This document shows, piece after piece, positions 23,259 to 26,822 of a stretch of 26,822 nt of DNA (its first letter is position 1; every line of letters begins with the position of its first letter). The stretch spans positions 6,431 through 33,252 of the forward strand of contig JAHEGA010000013.1 in NCBI GenBank assembly GCA_024639925.1, given 5' to 3'. The position numbers and the translations under genes were made by a program. A model generated the notes under the pieces. The model did no database searches. It saw only the letters and a program-made list of their open reading frames with translations, and was not told where the DNA came from. The stretch comes from Microbacteriaceae bacterium. Its GTDB lineage: Bacteria > Actinomycetota > Actinomycetes > Actinomycetales > Microbacteriaceae.

Positions 23259-23297
23259 CTAATCTTTTGGCCGCAGGTTCGATTCCTGCCGAGGGCG
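23225..23297 (+). tRNA. tRNA-Arg (anticodon TCT)
   Basis: A complete 73-nt cloverleaf: acceptor GCCCTCG with CGAGGGC, D arm GCTCAGCGGATAGAGC, anticodon stem GAAGA/TCTTT with loop CTTCTAA (anticodon TCT), T arm GCAGG-TTCGATT-CCTGC and discriminator G; CCA is not encoded. Its 5' half belongs to the right island repeat, so the functional copy combines the repeat-borne 5' half with the only 3' half present in the window. Confidence 0.96.
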
Positions 23298-23445
23298 CTC
23301 GCGGACAGTGTCGTGGGCGAGTTGGGCGACATCAGGGCCGGTAGACTGGGGCACTCGGAGCCGATCCACCATTGCGGCGTCACTATGTCGCTTCTGCTCT
23401 CGTGAGCGCGGGTCTCGGGGTTTGGTTTTGTCAAAGGAGTGAGAA

Positions 23446-24969
23446 ATGACGTCTATTGCCATGCCTGCAGACGATAAGAAACGCTACGCCGCAAGGCCGT
23501 CAGTGTGGACTGCGTTGACGACACCCCGGATCCTCACGAAAGAGGTGCTTGCCGGCCTTGTGGTGGCACTTGCTTTGATTCCCGAAGCAATTTCGTTCTC
23601 GATCATTGCGGGGGTTGACCCCCGTGTGGGGTTGTTTTCGTCGTTTGTGATGGCAGTTTCGATCGCTTTTCTCGGCGGGCGTCCCGCCATGATTACCGCC
23701 GCCACGGGAGCTATTGCGTTAGTTATTGCTCCTGTCGCCAGGGATTACGGAATGGACTATTTCATCGCCACCGTCATCCTGGCGGGGCTCTTCCAAGTGA
23801 TTCTGGCGGTGCTGGGCGTCGCGAAGCTCATGCGATTCATTCCGCGCAGCGTGATGGTGGGATTTGTGAATGCTTTAGCCATTCTGATCTTCAGCGCCCA
23901 GTTGCCCCACCTGATTGGTGTTCCGTGGCTGGTGTACCCGCTCGTTGCCGCGGGTCTGGCCATCATGGTTTTCATGCCGATGATTACCAAGGCGGTGCCG
24001 GCGCCTTTGGTGGCGATTGTGGTGTTGACCTCCATCGTGGTGGTGAGCGCCCTTGTTGTTCCCACGGTGGGTGACGAAGGTGACTTACCGGAAAGTTTGC
24101 CGGAGCTCTTCATCCCCAACGTTCCCTTCACTGTGGAAACCTTCAGCATCATTGCCCCCTATGCCGCTGGGATGGCGGTAGTAGGGCTGCTCGAGTCTCT
24201 GTTGACGGCAAAACTTGTGGATGATGTCACCGACACCCACTCTCGCAAAACTCGCGAAGCGTGGGCACAAGGTGTTGCCAATATGCTCTCCGGTCTTTTC
24301 GGGGGCATGGGTGGCTGCGCCATGGTGGGTCAGACCATGATCAACGTGAAAGCCTCCGGAGCGCGGACGCGAATTTCCACCTTTCTGGCGGGCATTTTTC
24401 TTCTGATCCTTGTGGTGGCTCTTGGCGATGTTGTGGGAATGATCCCCATGGCAGCCCTGGTCGCGGTGATGATCATGGTGTCGGTAGCGACATTCAACTG
24501 GCACAGCATTGCGCCGAGCACCCTCAAGCGACTCCCCAAGAGCGAGACAGCGGTCATGGTGACCACTGTGGTGGTGACCGTATGGTCGCACAACCTCGCC
24601 ATTGGCGTGGTGGCGGGTGTCTTGGTCGCGATGGTTGCGTTTGCGCGTCGCGTTGCCCACTTCGTGAGTGTTACCAGAACGCTCAGCGTGGAAGAAGATG
24701 GCCCAACCGCCCACTATGTGGTGGACGGTGAACTGTTTTTTGCCTCCAGCAATGACCTGACGACGCAGTTTGAGTATTCGGAAGATCCAGATTTGGTCAA
24801 CATTGATATGTCGGCATCGCATATTTGGGATGCGTCCACCGTTGCGGCGATGGATGCGATCGTGACGAAATATGAAACCTACGGGAAATCAGTGTCGTTG
24901 ATTGGTATGAATGAGGCCACCAGAGCCTTCCACGGCAAGCTCTCGGGAGGTTTGGGCGAGGGGATCTAG
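23446..24969 (+). CDS. SulP-family anion transporter with C-terminal STAS domain
   Basis: This 507-residue membrane protein has the SulP core: ILTKEVLAGLVVALALIPEAISF, DPRVGLFSSFVMA, GRPAMITAATGAIALVIAP, FIPRSVMVGFVNALAILIFSAQ and a run of about 10-12 helices to residue 400. A STAS domain (about 426-507) follows, starting VDGELFFASSND, with the NIDMSASHIWDAST nucleotide-loop-like segment. AAAGGAG stands 6 nt before ATG 23446. SulP proteins carry sulfate, bicarbonate or dicarboxylates; the subtype cannot be fixed here. It lies just outside the island, 148 nt after tRNA-Arg, and its stop is 16 nt from a convergent small gene. Confidence 0.93.
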   Translation: MTSIAMPADDKKRYAARPSVWTALTTPRILTKEVLAGLVVALALIPEAISFSIIAGVDPRVGLFSSFVMAVSIAFLGGRPAMITAATGAIALVIAPVARDYGMDYFIATVILAGLFQVILAVLGVAKLMRFIPRSVMVGFVNALAILIFSAQLPHLIGVPWLVYPLVAAGLAIMVFMPMITKAVPAPLVAIVVLTSIVVVSALVVPTVGDEGDLPESLPELFIPNVPFTVETFSIIAPYAAGMAVVGLLESLLTAKLVDDVTDTHSRKTREAWAQGVANMLSGLFGGMGGCAMVGQTMINVKASGARTRISTFLAGIFLLILVVALGDVVGMIPMAALVAVMIMVSVATFNWHSIAPSTLKRLPKSETAVMVTTVVVTVWSHNLAIGVVAGVLVAMVAFARRVAHFVSVTRTLSVEEDGPTAHYVVDGELFFASSNDLTTQFEYSEDPDLVNIDMSASHIWDASTVAAMDAIVTKYETYGKSVSLIGMNEATRAFHGKLSGGLGEGI

Positions 24970-24985
24970 CCGCGGTTCCACTGCC

Positions 24986-25225
24986 CTAGGCGCAGCAGGA
25001 TTCGGAGCCGTTGCTCCTGGCGCCCATTTCATTCTTGGAGTTGTTGACCACCTCGACCTTGGTGGCGTCGGGGTAAAAACCTTCCGGGTACGTCGGGCAG
25101 ACCGCTGAATACCCGTTGTCGCGCTTGAGAATCCAGCCCGCAAAGTCTTTTTCCTCGAGATACTGCCGTGCTTCGTCAACGGAGCTGAAAGGTTTGGCGC
25201 ATTTGGTGTAATTCCACTCGCTCAT
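24986..25225 (-). CDS. Small cytoplasmic hypothetical protein ending in a Cys pair
   Basis: This 79-residue protein starts at ATG 25225 (a GTG two codons earlier is possible). MSEWNYTKCAKPFSSVDEARQYL is followed by a short WILKRDNGYSAVCPTYPEGFYPD segment and an acidic/Asn-rich tail that ends SCCA. Four cysteines in 79 residues, with no signal peptide or membrane helix, suggest metal binding or redox chemistry, but no known motif is complete. It lies downstream of the DEAD-box gene on the same strand with a small hairpin between, and is convergent with the SulP gene. I do not recognise the family. Confidence 0.6.
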   Translation of the reverse strand: MSEWNYTKCAKPFSSVDEARQYLEEKDFAGWILKRDNGYSAVCPTYPEGFYPDATKVEVVNNSKNEMGARSNGSESCCA

Positions 25226-25254
25226 AGCCACACGATATCAAACTGGGCACACAT

Positions 25255-25269
25255 CCCCGGGACTCGGGG
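25255..25269 (-). terminator. Short GC hairpin after the DEAD-box gene
   Basis: CCCCG and CGGGG flank a 5-nt loop 9 nt beyond the helicase stop on the minus strand. No U-run follows, so it is at most a weak terminator or spacer between the helicase and the small downstream gene. Confidence 0.35.
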
Positions 25270-25277
25270 TGAGCCGG

Positions 25278-26666
25278 TTAGCGCGTGCGTTGTGGCGCCC
25301 GGCGGTTCGAGGATGCGGGTCGACCCGACCGATCACGAACGGGCGCCCCGTCTTTCGTGCGGGTTCGCCGCTGTCCGCCGTTTCGTGCCCCATCACCAGC
25401 ACCCTGGCTGCGTTGTGCACGTTTGCGCTGGGCATTGCGCCCCTGGGATGACCCACCACCGGTCTGGTGAACCTTGGATGAGGGCTTGACGAAGGGTGCC
25501 ACGTCTCCCACCAGGGCAAGGACCTCGGGTGATTGGGCGGTGACCGCGCGGGGCGTTACCGTGATGTCTGCTTTGCGCAGCAATCCTTCGAGGTCTTTTT
25601 TCTGGGTCGGGAGACAAATCGTGATGACATCACCTTCTGCACCAGCCCGCGCGGTTCTGCCTGAACGGTGAAGATACGCCTTGTGTTCCATCGGTGGATC
25701 GACGTGGATAACCAAGTCGACGTTGTCCACGTGGACCCCGCGGGCCGCCACGTCGGTGGCAACCAGGACCTTGACGGAACCGTTGCTGAACGCTGCCAGG
25801 TTGCGGTCTCGGGCAGGTTGGGAGAGGTTGCCATGCAGGTCAACGGCGGGAATGCCGGACTCGGTCAGACTCTTAGCCAACTTTTTCGCGTGGTGTTTGG
25901 TGCGCATGAAGAGGATGCGACGCCCGGTGCCGGAGGCAAGGGTGCGAACCAGCTCTTTCTTGGTGTCGACACCGCTGGTTTCAAACACGTGGTGGGTCAT
26001 TTTCGCCACGGGTGAATGTGCTTCATCGACGGCATGCATGACAGGGTTCGTCAAGAATCGATCCACCAGCTTGTTGACGCCGTTATCGAGGGTTGCGGAG
26101 AAGAGCAACCGTTGCCCATTCGCGGGGGTCGCATTCAAGATCTTGGTGACAACAGGCAGAAAGCCGAGGTCGGCCATGTGGTCTGCTTCATCCAGGACCG
26201 TAATTTCGATGGCATCGAGGTGAAGGAAGCCCTGGTTTCCCAGGTCTTCCAAGCGACCGGGGGTAGCCACCACGATTTCGACACCGTCCTTGAGTGCTTG
26301 AACCTGCCGGTTTTGCGAAACACCCCCAAAGATGGTGGTCACGCGAAGATTCATCGCCTGGGCGAGGGGTGCCATTACCTGGGTGATCTGGGTGGCGAGC
26401 TCTCGGGTGGGGGCGAGGACGAGGCCAAGAGGGCGCCCGGGGCGCCTTTTGCCACCGGCCAATTCGCCGGCAAGGCGGGCGACCAGGGGAATGCTAAACG
26501 CGAGGGTCTTGCCAGAACCTGTTTTCCCTCGACCCAACACATCCCTGCCCGCAAGGGTGTCGGGCAGAGTGTCGATCTGGATGGGAAAGGGTTCAGTGAT
26601 GCCCTGGCGGGCAAGTGCGTGAACCATAGCTTGGGGGGTGCCCAACTGGGCAAAGGACATAGACAT
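25278..26666 (-). CDS. DEAD-box ATP-dependent RNA helicase
   Basis: This protein of about 462 residues carries all core motifs in order: Q motif FPIQIDTLP, motif I GKTGSGKT, Ia PTRELA, Ib TPGRLEDL, II DEAD, III SAT, V VATDVAARGVHVDNV and VI HRSGRTARAG. A basic Arg/Gly/Ser-rich tail (from about residue 390) should bind RNA. Function is ATP-driven unwinding of short RNA duplexes in ribosome assembly, mRNA decay or cold adaptation. ATG 26666 (MSMSFAQLG) is preferred to 26702 because the alignable Q-motif region starts there and the extension would cross the leader hairpin at 26684; ATG 26660 is also possible. The 5' leader has two adjacent hairpins. Confidence 0.94.
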   Translation of the reverse strand: MSMSFAQLGTPQAMVHALARQGITEPFPIQIDTLPDTLAGRDVLGRGKTGSGKTLAFSIPLVARLAGELAGGKRRPGRPLGLVLAPTRELATQITQVMAPLAQAMNLRVTTIFGGVSQNRQVQALKDGVEIVVATPGRLEDLGNQGFLHLDAIEITVLDEADHMADLGFLPVVTKILNATPANGQRLLFSATLDNGVNKLVDRFLTNPVMHAVDEAHSPVAKMTHHVFETSGVDTKKELVRTLASGTGRRILFMRTKHHAKKLAKSLTESGIPAVDLHGNLSQPARDRNLAAFSNGSVKVLVATDVAARGVHVDNVDLVIHVDPPMEHKAYLHRSGRTARAGAEGDVITICLPTQKKDLEGLLRKADITVTPRAVTAQSPEVLALVGDVAPFVKPSSKVHQTGGGSSQGRNAQRKRAQRSQGAGDGARNGGQRRTRTKDGAPVRDRSGRPASSNRRAPQRTR

Positions 26667-26683
26667 ACAGAAACTACTCTCGT

Positions 26684-26722
26684 GTGATGAATCATCACGC
26701 AATCAATCACGCGAAGCGTGAT
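26684..26722 (-). promoter_or_regulatory. Paired hairpins in the leader of the DEAD-box helicase gene
   Basis: Two perfect inverted repeats lie upstream of the helicase start: arms ATCACGC/GCGTGAT at 26706-26722 (loop 3 nt) and GTGATG/CATCAC at 26684-26698 (loop 3 nt). They share the GTGAT/ATCAC word, so the arms could also pair with each other in an alternative fold. Hairpins in helicase leaders can serve autoregulation or cold-induced translation; that use is inference. Further upstream, 26773-26785 holds ACCACC-A-GGTGGT, another small palindrome. No convincing -35/-10 pair was found. Confidence 0.45.
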
Positions 26723-26822
26723 GTGGGGCGAGGGCATCGAGTGATGCAATCGTTCGCCGCAAAAAAGTATCAACCACCAGGTGGTGAGGGAGCGTTCTAC
26801 GACGCTGGGAACAACAGGTTGT

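Noticed and set aside
24085..24822. Minus-strand frame of 245 codons within the SulP gene
   Set aside because: The product is a His/Arg-rich, domain-free sequence antisense to a clearly conserved transporter; coding bias follows the plus strand.
26016..26687. Plus-strand frame of 223 codons opposite the DEAD-box helicase
   Set aside because: It is fully antisense to a gene with every helicase motif intact; no independent coding evidence.

Overview
The window looks like a chromosomal segment of an actinobacterium, most likely a Microbacteriaceae-type, possibly planktonic, organism. The reasons are the moderately high GC, many GTG starts, short intergenic gaps, MacAB-like and DMT transporters typical of the group, and actinobacterial-style oligoribonuclease and DEAD-box helicase genes. 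The genus is an inference; no 16S rRNA gene is present.

Layout. (1) 1-3842: the 3' part of a family 2 glycosyltransferase, then a TPP riboswitch that heads a thiamine-uptake operon (ThiB-like lipoprotein, ThiP-like double permease and a small P-loop kinase-like protein, but no ThiQ ATPase). The operon runs into a convergent tRNA-His. (2) 3879-7801: oligoribonuclease, then a divergent three-gene MacAB-like export system (adaptor, ATPase, permease). (3) 7837-10429: a DMT/EamA transporter and a membrane-anchored surface protein built from about eleven 34-residue cysteine-rich repeats. (4) 10769-23258: a 12.4 kb galactoside island bounded by two 75-bp direct repeats. Each repeat holds a hairpin plus the 5' half of a tRNA-Arg(UCU) gene. 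The tRNA is complete only at the right end; the left copy stops in the anticodon loop. (5) 23446-26822: a SulP anion transporter, a small cysteine-containing protein and a DEAD-box RNA helicase with paired hairpins in its leader.

The island forms one coherent pathway. A CUT1 sugar ABC transporter (lipoprotein plus two permeases) would import galactosides. Cytoplasmic GH36 alpha-galactosidase and GH42 beta-galactosidase would hydrolyse them. Aldose epimerase, GalK and GalT would carry the galactose through the Leloir pathway, and a DeoR-family regulator is the likely controller. The transporter ATPase and GalE are not in the window and must come from elsewhere. galT-galM and the transporter-glycosidase operon diverge from an AT-rich region with TTTTTG/CAAAAA arms that may be the operator.

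The main point of interest is the island's boundary. The att-like repeats duplicate the promoter-proximal flank and 5' half of a tRNA rather than the usual 3' half. Three copies of a GTGCGAT motif sit just inside the left junction, and no integrase is present.
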